A stretch of 64,000 nucleotides of DNA from Chimonanthus salicifolius. Its lineage: Eukaryota; Streptophyta; Magnoliopsida; Laurales; Calycanthaceae. Below are positions 1-10,555 of this stretch, in pieces. Under the pieces are notes generated by a model. That model saw only the letters and a list, made by a program, of their open reading frames with translations, was not told the DNA's origin and made no database searches. Location of the stretch: positions 45,020,314 through 45,084,313 of the forward strand of contig CM023536.1 in the NCBI GenBank assembly GCA_013350335.1. Reading direction: 5' to 3'. Each line of letters opens with the position of its first letter. Position 1 is the stretch's first letter. Position numbers and translations under genes: made by a program.

Positions 1-159
1 ATGTGGGACATTGGAGGAGATCAGTGGGATCCATTTGATGGAGCTGGAGTTCTAGAGGTTGCAAGTTTGTCTCTTGATGAACCAGATATGGAGGCAGTTG
101 TTTTTACTGATGCCGGTGAAGGAAATGAAGAGATTGAAACTTTCCATCAGATTTTGTAA
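1..159 (+). pseudogene. C-terminal tail of a probable hAT transposase (partial)
   Basis: A frame open from the first base reads an acidic tail of 52 residues and stops at TAA (157-159). The start is outside the window, so the ATG at base 1 may be an internal methionine. The tail (MWDIGGDQWDPFDG...) has no domain I can name. I call it transposase because it sits 245 bases inside the end of a hAT element, in the orientation expected for a C-terminus. It could still be intact in the full element, and 'pseudogene' is used only because it is partial here. Confidence 0.4.
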
Positions 160-404
160 TAAGTTTAAACATGTATTTTGTGAGTGACTTATATTTTGTT
201 GAAATGTTGACTCTTTTTATCTAAAAGTAGAATTTATGATTTTTTTTGTAAATGCTTGAATTTATTATTATTATATATATATTATATAATTTTTTAATTT
301 GGCGTATCCTGCCGTACCCGTATCCTAGTTTTTAAAAATTTGCCGTGTCCCCGTATCGGATACGTATCGTATCCGATACGCGTACCCGTATCGGTGCTTC
401 ATTG
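1..404 (+). mobile_element. 3' end of a hAT transposon (GATACG family)
   Basis: This is the right-hand end of a hAT element whose left end lies outside the window. It carries a short open frame at its start and then an AT-rich tail. The last 100 bases (about 301-404) are packed with GTATCC/GGATAC motifs, including a perfect 12-bp inverted repeat with a 3-nt loop at 353-364 and 368-379. The terminal bases, read inwards, are CAATGAAGCACCGATACG, nearly the same as both ends of the complete element at 968-2131. Assignment to hAT rests on the 8-bp target duplication of that second copy. Here the duplication partner is not visible. Confidence 0.65.
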
Positions 405-412
405 TGAAGATC

Positions 413-959
413 ATTGTTCTGGACAACAAAAGATTCTATCATTTCAGGGATGGGAAGTGTTCATGTGGACATTACTGGTAGTGGAGGAGTTTGAGCGTTT
501 GAGGTTTGCTGATTCTTTTTTCCATTATTAGTACTTCTTTCTATAGCCCATTTGAAGTGGGCCTGGTTGCTGTCATTATGCTTTGGGCAATGGCACAGCT
601 ACTGTCTACTGAGTTTTTAACCACACCAGTTGTTGATTGAGAACTCTGTGCCCATACCTCCTCATTGGCTTGTGTTGAGTTTGTGTTGAGTCATGCCATT
701 GAGACTGTTTTTAATCAAGGGTAAATCAGTGGAAAAAATGCAGCTACCCATGTCGTTCATGTTCATATAAATGGCTCTTGTGTTGCAAAAACTCAAAGCT
801 CGTTTGCCTGTACCTGAATATGTGTGAAGGAAAAAGAATGTGTCTTGTGATAAACAGAGAAGCATTGCTCTTATTTTAAGTCATAATAGCTAAGTTGCAG
901 CACTGGAGTTGTATGCTGCATCTTGAATAAAAATGCTTTAACATTTCATACCATGATGC
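413..959. other. Spacer between two hAT elements
   Basis: Unremarkable AT-rich sequence with only short open frames. I see no domain, repeat or RNA gene in it. Confidence 0.5.
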
Positions 960-967
960 TGTAGCAA

Positions 968-2131
968 CTAGGAAGCACGGATACTTCAAAATTAGTGAAG
1001 TACCCGTGTCTGGTACGTATCCGACACGGATACGGCCGGATACGGCTCAGATACGTACCGGATACGTATCCAATTAATTAAAAAATATTTTAATTACGGA
1101 TACTTCCTGGATATGCGTATCTGGGTTAGGATACGGCAGCAAATGAATAGGATACTGCCGGGACACGGCCGAAACAGGAGGCACGGGATACGCCTCGTGC
1201 GGAAGTAAAAAAGGGGGAAAAGATTGAAGAAAGAGAGAATGGAAAGAGAAAAAAAGAAAATATGGAGAAAAGATTGAAGAAAAAAAAATTGCTTACACCT
1301 GCTTTCCTTTCTCTTCTCTGCTTCTTTTTCTTCTTCGTTGATGGGAAAAATACAGAGGACGGCTGCGGCTAGGGTTTAATAGAGAGGGAAAGAGAAGAAG
1401 GTTATTAGGGTTTGTAAGTGAACACCTTACTAAAGAGCTCACGTGCGTAGTCTAATATTTTGTCAAAAAATTATTTTAAAAGGAAAGTAATAAAATTTTA
1501 TTTTAAATACAATATTTACTTATGTTGAAAGTACAAATTATAATGTTTTCTTTTATTTACCTTATTGTAATAATTTAATATTATATTTACCATCTAATAT
1601 TTTTACCATTATCATTATTATTAAAAGGTCTTTTTTATTTTTATTATATTAATGTAACATAATTACCTATAACTCATAATTTTATTTAATTATTATTAAT
1701 GAAAAATAAAATTTCTTTTCTCAAATAAAAGAAAACATAATTTTTATAATAAATTTCATCTTAGAGTTAAAAACTTAGAATATTATGATAAGCAGCTTTC
1801 TTGATTTGACTTTAAAAAAATAATAACTAATTACATTGTTATTAGAATGGATTTGAAAGCTAAAATGAATTTATAAGATTCAATTCATGATAATGTATAA
1901 TAGACCACTCATATATTTAGAAAATATTAGTCTATATGTATATATTGAAATACTTTATACTTTTCAACATAATAACTAGTGATTATTAAATTCTAGTCTA
2001 TATGTATATATAATAATTTTTTAATTCGGAGTATCCCGCCGTACCCGTATCCTAGTTTTTCAAAATTTTCCGTATCTCCGTATCGGATACGTATCGTGTC
2101 CGATATGCGTACCCGTATCGGTGCTTCTTAG
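968..2131. mobile_element. Complete non-autonomous hAT element (GATACG family)
   Basis: A 1,164-bp element flanked by a perfect 8-bp target duplication, TGTAGCAA (960-967 and 2132-2139), which is diagnostic of hAT insertion. The terminal inverted repeats read CTAGGAAGCACGGATAC and, from the other end, CTAAGAAGCACCGATAC. Inside each end is a 100-200-bp zone of GGATACG/CGTATCC motifs in both orientations (about 1000-1200 and 2030-2125). The middle is AT-rich and purine-rich with no coding capacity. Its right end is closely similar to 300-404, so the partial element at 1-404 is a plausible autonomous relative. Confidence 0.85.
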
Positions 2132-2139
2132 TGTAGCAA

Positions 2140-3179
2140 TAACTATTGTATACATCAGTCGTCTATATGAGTGTTGTTATGGACTTTGTTCATCATCTAA
2201 GAGATTAGATGTAAAGCAAAGGTTTGGATTATAGATCTTTAGAAAATGGTTGTCAACATTGAGATTGAGGAAGTGATAAGGATTTAAGGATGCAATCTTA
2301 AGAGGTGTCTAGGTTAAATTAAAAATTGTGGTTGGTTGTATAGGTAATCATAGAGATTGCAAAAATATCTAAAATGGAGCCATCAATCATCATAGCTCTT
2401 AATTTTTTGAGGTGAATGTTTTTTCCTATGATGCTTAATCCAACAGTGAGAATACATTAAGTGGACATCAATCTTGGTTGGATGTAAACTTGAAAGAGAA
2501 AACAATTTCAACAGCTCAGATCCATCATTAAATGGGCCCAACATCTTTTGCTTTGGTGCACAATACACCCAGGAATTTCTTGTTTTTCAAAACACACACA
2601 CGCGCATACACAAATTCTTGTATACTCCAATATCTAATATGCTGAAGCATAGGGTCCACATGTTAGGTTGCCTTTTTTAGTCACAATGACAGTGATAGGG
2701 CCCACAAAATTAAAATTTCAGTGCTTTTCTTTTTGAGATGTAATAGTTACATGTCAGAAACTATCACCTTGGCTCACTGCATCACACAAGTGCATGCTTG
2801 TGTGCTTCTAGATGCAATGAGCCTTTGGTTTAATGCTCCATGCACTATTGTTAGTTCATGTCTGGGTCGAGAGATTTAGACATGTGAAATGTGTTTGTCA
2901 TTTGAATTATCTAAAGGCTCATTTCAATGCATGGGACAGAATGTACTTTTCCAGAAATGACCATTTTGAGCAAGAATGGTTAAACCTGATCCTAGTTTTA
3001 GTTGAAATGGTTCCTTCGTAAGAATTACTTTCCTTTTCTATGCATCCAAGAGAAGACTGTAGTGTGGGTTAAGAAAGAAACCCATCCCTTTTTTTTTTTG
3101 CACGGTCGCATTTAAAGTTGGTTTGTCAGTTTGTAGGTTTCACCCACTGGTCCAGTAATTATTAAAAAATAAAATTCAG
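2140..3179. other. Spacer, no gene seen
   Basis: AT-rich sequence with scattered frames of 61-68 codons and no recognisable domain. A short CA-rich tract occurs near 2590. Confidence 0.45.
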
Positions 3180-3405
3180 GTAGAAGCCTACAAGGATAAT
3201 AAGCCAAGTCAAATATAGCCATATGGGATTGGAAATATATAAAAGAAATCATTATAATAATGGCCATTTTTGCATGTATCTAAGGTTGCCCTCTGAGTTT
3301 TATGCTTCTACTCTACTCTATCAAGGATCTTATCCTTGGTCACTCCAAAATCTATGATGTCCTTCCTCACTCCTTTATTCAAAGTCTTTGAGGGCCGCCT
3401 CCTTT
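3180..3405 (-). pseudogene. RTE-type LINE 3' remnant
   Basis: On the minus strand the frame near 3405-3290 reads RRRPSKTLNKGVRKDI followed by a segment ending KDKILDRVE. This resembles the extreme C-terminus of RTE-clade reverse transcriptase polyproteins (GRPxKTWxxxVRKDL...LDRxxW). A stop follows directly, and the rest reads as degenerate 3' sequence. The remnant is short and identified from one motif only. Confidence 0.4.
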
Positions 3406-3446
3406 TCTAAGTATCATCCACTTCTGATCATTCAGTTCTTTGCACT

Positions 3447-3592
3447 TGGGCTGTTTTGGTCTTTAATTGGTGTGTTTGAATTCGAAACCACCTTAAAAGA
3501 CAATTCTCTTTTCATTCCACTAGGGCTGTTTTGGTCTTCAATCTATATGTCCAAATTGTAAATCACCTTAAAAGCCACTCTCTTATCCCCTC
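3447..3592. repeat. Two-copy direct repeat, period 75 bp
   Basis: Two diverged copies of a unit beginning GGGCTGTTTTGGTCTT and containing CACCTTAAAAG. The second copy is offset by 75 bases. No coding sense was found. Confidence 0.5.
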
Positions 3593-3803
3593 CCCACACC
3601 CACCCACACACACTCCACCTCTATGCCTGCCCCTTAGCCCAAACCTAGCCTGCGAACTGCCAGAACCTGTCATATAAATGGGTTTGAACTCATGTAACAA
3701 CATTTTGGGCTGGGCTAGGGCTAAAATTTTGAGTCCATGTAGCTAAACTCATGGGCTCAGGCTTTTACAAGAAGACCATGAAAGCTCGTTGGCATTAGAG
3801 AAA

Positions 3804-4043
3804 TTACCTTCAAATTGAAAGTAGACATGATGAGCTCCAAGACGACCAATTTGGACCCAAAACTCAATTTCTAGCTACTTGATCTTAGTGATCAAAGTTT
3901 CTAGGTATTCTTTTCTTGGTGATTTTTAAGGACACCTGATGACTTTGACCACTAAAGATCAAGTGTCTAGAAGTTGAGCTTTGGGGTTCAAATTTAGTCT
4001 AGTTGTAGTTCATTATGTCTACTTTCAATTTGAAGGGTTAAGT
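3804..4043. mobile_element. Fold-back MITE-like element
   Basis: About 90 bases at the left (ACCTTCAAATTGAAAGTAGA...) recur in inverted orientation at the right, separated by a 50-60-base loop, so the whole unit could fold into one long imperfect hairpin. I found no clear target duplication, so the exact ends and superfamily are uncertain. Confidence 0.5.
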
Positions 4044-4169
4044 TTTTAATAGTCTTAAATGGACAAGCTTGGACTTAGTACTTCTCTATATGGGCAGGCT
4101 TGGGTTTTAACCTTGAAAAGCCTGGGGCTGTAGGTGGGCTTGGGCCTTTAGATTTTCAAAATGGGTCAG

Positions 4170-4312
4170 GGTGAGATAGCTCTGCTTTTATTGTCTGATT
4201 GTATTTCTTCACCTTCCATTTTTGTTGTGGTCTAATCCTTTTAGACCCTTCTCTATGTATTTATATTTTCCATTCTATTAATGAAATCTCTTTGTTACCG
4301 CTAAAAAAAAGA
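4170..4312 (+). mobile_element. LINE 3' end with short A-tail
   Basis: The run of T-rich sequence followed by TTAATGAAATCTCTTTGTTACC and an A-tract at 4303-4310 is typical of the 3' end of plant L1-type LINEs, where the stop codon and a TAATAAAATC-like signal precede the tail. No reverse-transcriptase frame is left upstream, so this is at best a severely 5'-truncated copy. Confidence 0.35.
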
Positions 4313-4950
4313 GAGAGGGGAAAGCCCAGTCAGAACCCATTGTGTGAACAACCCTATACACATCCATCTTATTACACATCTTTATTACCATTGCTTTATT
4401 ATGTGTTTTTTTTCATCATTTCCCGATGCTTGGATCTCTACAGCATTGCATTTTTTGTCATTTTGTAGAATCCCCCCTCGCAAGATCCCAAGGAAAAAGC
4501 CTATTTCTTTTTTAATCCACCCTAGCATGGTCAAATAGAGGTTATAGAGGATAGTGAATGTTATTGCTAACATTAAGTTTCTACATCATTAAAGTCCTCT
4601 TCAGAACTGTCTATAATGATTGTTCATGCACTTTGCACCTTTTATTTCCTTGGAAATTCTTTTCTATTTCTTTCTTGTGATAAAATGTATTCAGAATTTG
4701 AGGTTTTCACTTGTAGCTGGTCCAAGATTCATGCCTCAGGCCTTGTGCTTTTCCCAAGCACCCTTCCTTTACATAATTGTTGATCTCCTAGAGTTACAAA
4801 TTATTTGTTGTATGAGTTATATATTGTGTGTGCAGGTAGGCATGTGGGTGGTGCAGGGTATGGCATGGCATGCGTGCATGGTTTGTGTGCCTAGGCACTG
4901 TAAGAAAAAACTCCAACAAACTGCAGTGTATCTACCAGTGGTGGGTGCTT
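4313..4950. other. Spacer, no gene seen
   Basis: Short frames up to 110 codons show no family resemblance or biased composition. I treat them as chance openings. Confidence 0.4.
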
Positions 4951-4959
4951 AATTTATAA

Positions 4960-5480
4960 CATGTTACAGATACAATCTAGGAGTAATTTCAGGCAATTAA
5001 TTCATGATTACAGAAACATTACATGATTTCTGGAGAGTAAATACGGAAGGTCAACTCTGTCAACCTGATTTGGGAAAATCCTAGAGATTATAGGAATATT
5101 ACATGATTTTTAGAGAGTTAATACAAAAGGTCAACTCTGTCGAGATTCTTGCTAGCCATGTATCACCTAATACTCCTGGAGTCCTGGTCAAGCTAAGGAG
5201 TCAATGCCGATCAATTATTGTAAACCTATCTTGAAGTGTTTGAAACTGAGTAGTTGATAGTCCTTTCGTGAGTATATTGACAATTTGATCTTCTGAGCTG
5301 ATGAATTGAATTTGGAATTCTGTCCTTGCAACTCATTCCCGAAGAAAATGATAATCAATTTCAATGTGCTTAGTTTGGGCATGGAACACTGGTTTCGCAG
5401 TTAAGTATATTTACCATAAAATTGGTAGATTCCAAAGATAGAGTCTCAATTCAACATAAGAGAAACTTTACCCACATAAG
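4960..5480 (-). pseudogene. Ty1/copia RNase H fragment plus flanking LTR-like sequence
   Basis: Reading the minus strand from about 5470 to 5200, with frame changes, gives the order VFHAQTKHIEIDYHFLRE, then FISSEDQIVNILTKGLST. This is the conserved C-terminal block of copia RNase H (NPVFHxRTKHIEIDxHFxRE...QxADxLTK). The sequence to its left (4960-5160) would be 3' LTR and contains two copies of an 80-bp unit (from about 5006 and 5086). No intact frame remains. The upstream polyprotein is missing, replaced by LINE sequence. Confidence 0.6.
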
Positions 5481-5499
5481 TTTAAGTGTAGCATTTGTC

Positions 5500-7860
5500 A
5501 AGCCCTTGTATTTTGATTATGGCATTTGCCAAGCCTTTGTATTCTGATTATGCACTGGATAGAGCGACTGTTGGTCTGAAGGTTTATGTGTTACTCTTGT
5601 AGCATCATCAGCATTGACTTTTGACCAACCTAAAGGAGGGGGAGACCAAATTTCCTTTTTACAATTCTGCCTACATCACCTCTCCAAACAATCCTCCCAA
5701 GATCTATAAAAGTCCGATAAAAGAGAATTCTCTAAAGTCCTTACTCACCGATAACCACTCAGACAACCGCCATTTAGTACATTCAAAGATTTTTTGAGCA
5801 GCTAGCCAGAGAATTTTGATTATAGGAGGGACCCAAGACAAAATTGCAAAAGAAAATCCTACTCTACTGAAGAAGGCATCATTTGTGGGAGATATCAGGT
5901 TGGCTTCCTCATGCAGTTGGAGTAAGTAGCAGAATGGAACTTCTCAGTGCCTCCATACGGTCGAACATCCTCAATGCTGTGTAACCTAGGGGAACCTCAT
6001 ACTGTAAGGAATCACTACTAGATTTCTTCAGGTTAAAAATCGGTTTCCTGAAATTGTAAAATGTGACACCATATCCTACGACAGGGTATCCACAAAAAAT
6101 GCAGGAAAGATATCCTAATTCAAAAGACCCCTATGTTAAAGGACCTACCCTGGAAAGAATTTTACCCCTAAGAACACACCAAAGAAAAACTTGAAAATAG
6201 GGGGAGCCACTCCCATCTATGCTTCTCAACCAGGTCCTAGAAACACTACTATCACCTTTAAGAGCAAATCTAACCACAATCTTGATTTTAAAAGAACCCG
6301 ATGAATCACCTATCTAAATACATTCATCCTCCTCACCTATGAAAATTGGCAAATCACCCAACAATGCTAGCATTTCCTCATAACTCCTTTGTTCAAAAAC
6401 CCTTAAGCTCCTCCTAAACTCAATATTCTATCTAATTATCCCACCCTCTTGTAAATAGCAATGTTGCACCCTTGCCAACTTATCTCCTGAGATCCTAAAT
6501 GGTCTAGAAAAATATGCTTCAAAGGTCTATCACCTAACCAAAGATTCTCCTAGAACAAAGTTCTATCCCCCCTCCCAACAACCATCCTTAGGTTTCTATT
6601 GTAAATACTACCGTCCCTCCCTAACCCTCTACCGATTCTCCACCAAGCCTTGACAACAGGTGAACCTTTGTTTTCCACTTATCTCCTAACCTCCAACCTC
6701 CAATCTCAAACGTCTTCCAATCCATGCCTTGCCACTTAACTCCTTTTTCCAAATGGCCCCCTTTCCCTACCAAATCTCCAACTCCATTTACGTAATAAAG
6801 TCTGATTCCTAGGTCTAAAATGCACTACACCCAAACCCCCTTCATAGAATGGTTTTGTTACCTTTAGAAACTAAGGATAAGGTAGTACGATCCTATAGAA
6901 CAGATCCTGTTCAAGTACGATCCTGTTTTACGTTGGGTTTTGTTACCTTTGACCACCAACAAAATGGATCTTCTTCCTATCCTCCTTATCTCCCCATAAA
7001 AAAGTTTCTTTAAAGTTTCTCTGCTTATCTTCTGCCCCTTTTGGCATTTCAAATAGTGACATAAAGTAAAAGGGGGAGATTAGCTATCACCAATTTACTA
7101 AGGGCCAGCCTTCCACAAGTAGATAGGTAATTCCTCATCCAACTAGCCAATCTCCTCTCCTCATTTTCAATGACTGGGGCCCGAAAGAGTTTTGATCTCG
7201 GGCTGCTTCTATGGTAGACCTAGCTACGTGAAAGGAAACCTTCCAACACCACACCCCTCCTTTAAAGCCAAACTATTAAGCAACTCATCATTGACTCCCA
7301 CCCCAATCACTCTTCCCTTAGTTGATCTTTAAGCTAGAAACCTAGTTCGAAACATCTCAAAATAGATTTGTATCCTATTGATTCCTCCCTCAAAGCTTCA
7401 CAGAAAATTAAAGTATCATTTGCGAATTGTAAATTAGTTATTGATAGTCCTCCCACCGAAACTTCAAAGCCCCTAATAATACCATACTCTTTTGCCTTTC
7501 CACCAACCTATGCAAAACCTTCTCTTGCCAAAGTAAAAATAAAAGGGGATGAAGGATGACCTTACCTTAGGCCCCTATTAGCTTCAATAGGATCTATAGG
7601 TAAACCATTAACTAGAATTGAGTATGATGATCCTTCAATACATGCTTTCATCTATTTCTTCCAATGGTCTCCAAATCCCATTTTGTTAAACAAGAAATGC
7701 ACAAAGCCCTAATTCACAGAATTGTATGCTTTTGCCATGTCAAATTTGAAAAGAATCCCCGGTCTCCTCTTTCTTCTTGATATGGATCAACTTACTTGCA
7801 ACCAAAGCCTCGTCTAAGATCTGTGATGAGGACATGTGATGTGGAGCACTCCATATTCCA
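5500..7860 (-). pseudogene. Degenerate L1-type LINE reverse transcriptase
   Basis: A minus-strand LINE, broken by many stops and frameshifts. Translated in pieces from high to low coordinates it shows the plant L1 reverse-transcriptase order. About 7830-7790 reads LDEALVAS. About 7760-7640 reads FKFDMAKAYNSVN and then NKMGFGDHWKK. About 7640-7570 reads GSSYSILVNGLPID and GLR. About 7433-7403 reads NLQFANDTLIF, corresponding to the catalytic (Y/F)ADD box with Asp changed to Asn. Near 5660 a WSPPPLGWSKVNAD segment resembles the start of the C-terminal RNase H domain some plant LINEs carry. The N-terminal endonuclease is absent, so the copy is 5'-truncated. Ends and target duplication were not resolved. 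Confidence 0.65.
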
Positions 7861-8510
7861 CATCCACGTTTTTTTCGTTGCCTAAAAGGGTTTTAGTTTA
7901 AGCTATTTTTAGATGAGGGTATTAACGTAAATTTTGAGTTTCTTTATTTAGGGGTAAGGTAATCTTATATAAACCCCTCTTGTATATTTTCGTTTTTAAT
8001 GAATAAAAGGATCAATGAAGAAAAACGAAATTTGCTTTGGAAACTTTGTTCTATGCGCATGATGATTGATGATTAATGAAAGAAGCTTTGAAGTTTTCTC
8101 TAGCAAAACTTGTCTCCTGTGAAAGGAATTGGTGAGAAGCCACAAAGGTGAGAAATCTCCAAGAACAAGAAGGTGAGAAGCTTTCCTCTATTAGGTATTC
8201 TTCTCTATCTCTTCTATCTCTCTTTGTTTTCTTTTCTTTCCTTCCAAGAACAAGAAGCCTTAAGCCATCTGCTGTCCCAGATCTGGGCCGTCCCACTTCC
8301 GTCCCTGATCCGTTCCAATTCCGTCCCAGTTCCATCCAGAACCATCCGGATCTGTCCTAGAGCCGTCCCGAACCGTCCCAGATCTGTTCCAGCTCCGTCC
8401 CAAAGCCGTCCCGATCCGTCCTAGATCATCCAAAAATCATCCCAGATCATCCAAAACTCATCCTAGATCATCCAAAACACGTCTTAGATCCGTCCTTTTC
8501 ACTTCCTGCT
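7836..8510 (+). mobile_element. LTR-like segment with TATA, poly(A) signal and CCGTCC repeats
   Basis: TGTGATGTGGAGCACTCC at the left could be an LTR start. A TATA-like CTTATATAAACC lies near 7968 and an AATGAATAAAAGG poly(A)-like signal near 8000, the usual U3/R layout of an LTR. From about 8270 to 8490 the sequence becomes a degenerate repeat of CCGTCCCAGATC-like and CATCCCAGATCATCC-like units. No primer-binding site or partner LTR was found, so this may be a solo LTR or a fragment. Confidence 0.35.
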
Positions 8511-8802
8511 ACCACTACCCTTCCTTAATTTGGTTTGATAAATTTATATAATTATTTACATTAGATTGTCAGGACTTGTGTGATTATTTGTGTCAACTTC
8601 ATGTTATTCAATTGTCATTATTAATAGACTGATTAATTTCAACTCATTTTAGATTTAGGATGCATTATTTTCATTCCTTTGAATCTTTTCATAATCACAT
8701 TAGGCATTTAGGGTTACCCTATCCCATCCCTGTCCTGCATCAACATCATTGGATGCCAACGAAGTAGGATGCATTAGAATTTAGATTCTACTTCTACATG
8801 GG

Positions 8803-8850
8803 TTGTATGATGATTTTTGGCACCCTTTGTATGATGATTTTTGGCACCCT
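8803..8850. repeat. Perfect 24-bp tandem duplication
   Basis: The 24-base unit beginning TTGTATGATGATTTTTGG occurs twice in a row without mismatch. This implies a recent slippage or repair event. Confidence 0.85.
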
Positions 8851-9195
8851 ACTATTATATTTGACCATGGATAGAGAGAGAGATCCAGCCATAGATAGCT
8901 ATATTTAAGCTAATCCAACAACGAATTTGAGGAAATGGTTTGAATCATCCATTTATATCATCTGAGTTGTTCGTTTGTAGAATGGACCAATTTGACCATC
9001 GATCCAGTGCAATTCGAGCATTTGTCTTCATTATATTCTATTAGTTTCATAAGTTTTAGTTCATGTGTGTTTCAAGATTGTTATAGACATGTATTTGCTT
9101 TTATTTTAGATTGTCCACATGTGTGCGTTAAGTCACACGTGTCTAGTGTTTTTAGAGAGTCCTTTCAATTTGTTGCTTTTTTTTTGGCTCATCCT

Positions 9196-9902
9196 CATTT
9201 CAAGTTTTATGCTTCAGAGACGTTACTAGATGTAGAGTATTTGTACATGCTCAGAGTTGTGTACAGGATCTAAAGCCAGAAAATGTGCAACTGAGCGATG
9301 AGGGCCACATATTGCGGTCCAATTTTGACCTTTCTCTTCGCACTTGTGTCAATCCACCTACCAGTCAAGTCATTTTGAGCCCATGCAAACAATGGTGGTG
9401 TACTCAATGATCATGGGTGAGTTGGTGCATGTCGTCATCGTGCTTTCTTCAACACATTCTACCTAGGTAGAATTGCAGAACTACATTGGATTCTGGTTCT
9501 TCCTTGATGTTGGAGCCCGCCAATGCATCATCAATGTCTTTTGTTGGATCCATGAGTATTTCACCCTACAGATCATCCGTGGAGAGAGCCATGGAAGTGC
9601 AGTGGACTGGTGGACATTTGGAATCTTTGATTCACCATATGAGCTGATGTCTAGATCATACCCTTCTGATGGAGCTACAAAAGCAAATTGCCTATAGAAG
9701 GGATACCATTCAAATAAGGCAACGCCTCCCTTCTTTGAGAGTGTGAATTGGACATTGTTGAGGAACATTATGCCACATCACATACCTGACTGTGTGGATT
9801 TTGAGCACATGACTAGTGAGGAATGCTCCAAAATGGAGGTGGCAATGGAAAATGGTGGAAACAAACGCAGCACTCATGATTCTTTTCTTGATTCTAAGTA
9901 TT
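9196..9902 (+). pseudogene. AGC-VIII protein kinase (D6PK/PINOID-like) pseudogene
   Basis: Pieces of a plant AGC-VIII kinase can be read in changing plus-strand frames. HFKFYASETLLDVEYLYML..VVYR (9196-9270) is the helix before the catalytic loop. After a one-base deletion, DLKPENVQLSDEGHI and NFDLSLR follow (9267-9345). Further on come RGESHGSAVDWWTFGIF (9570-9630) and HPFFESVNWTLLR (about 9730-9765), the last matching the C-terminal lobe. The magnesium-binding DFD triplet has become NFD. Stops and frameshifts separate every block and the N-lobe is missing. Active D6PK-class kinases phosphorylate PIN auxin exporters; this copy cannot make a kinase. It could be a processed or a fragmented pseudogene. 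Confidence 0.75.
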
Positions 9903-10436
9903 TTTATTACTGCTATCCAATACTTGTACATACTTCCGTGGAGGCAGATTTTGATGGGAGATGGTTGATATTTTTGTATTCCTTTGACAAGGTTGCCAGG
10001 GATATGGGGATCCATGTAAAAGCCATTTTTTTTAACATCCATTGCTGGCCTTTATGTTGTATGACTACATTCTACTGAAGGGTCTTTGCTTTTTGGGCAT
10101 GAATTACCAAAAGTAGAGAAAATGTAATGCAGTTGGCAAGTGCTAAAATTGTTTCAATCATAAAGCGGATATGAGTCATGGTACCATCTAACAAAATACC
10201 AAATGCACTAAAATATTTCTTGTTTTTCTTCCAAGTTCAATTTAACCTCCTGCTTTCTTTGATCCTTAGGGCCTGTACCTTGGGAGGAGGGGACAAGGTG
10301 ACAATTATCAGGCCGAAGAATGAAGTCCACTATAGGGGGAACCATTTTCTATTAGGCAGAGAAACATTGGCATTCAATTGTAGGCCCCCCTATCCTTTGA
10401 GTTTCCACTTTACTCTTTGAACAGGGGGAATTGATA
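9903..10436. other. Spacer, no gene seen
   Basis: No recognisable coding segment beyond the kinase remnant to the left. Confidence 0.4.
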
Positions 10437-10555
10437 GGGACACTGATGTTTTTTATAACAAGAGATATTAGTGTATCCTTTCCATCATTTATGTGATGAC
10501 AAGTGGACAAAAGGACAAGGTCAGTGTTCTTTATTATAAAAAACACTAGTGTCCC
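10437..10555. mobile_element. Fold-back MITE with GGGACACT ends
   Basis: A 119-bp unit whose ends read GGGACACTGATGTTTTTTAT and, from the right, GGGACACTAGTGTTTTTTAT. The inverted repeats extend for most of the element, so it would fold into a near-continuous hairpin. The flanks do not give a clean target duplication, so the superfamily is open. Confidence 0.65.
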
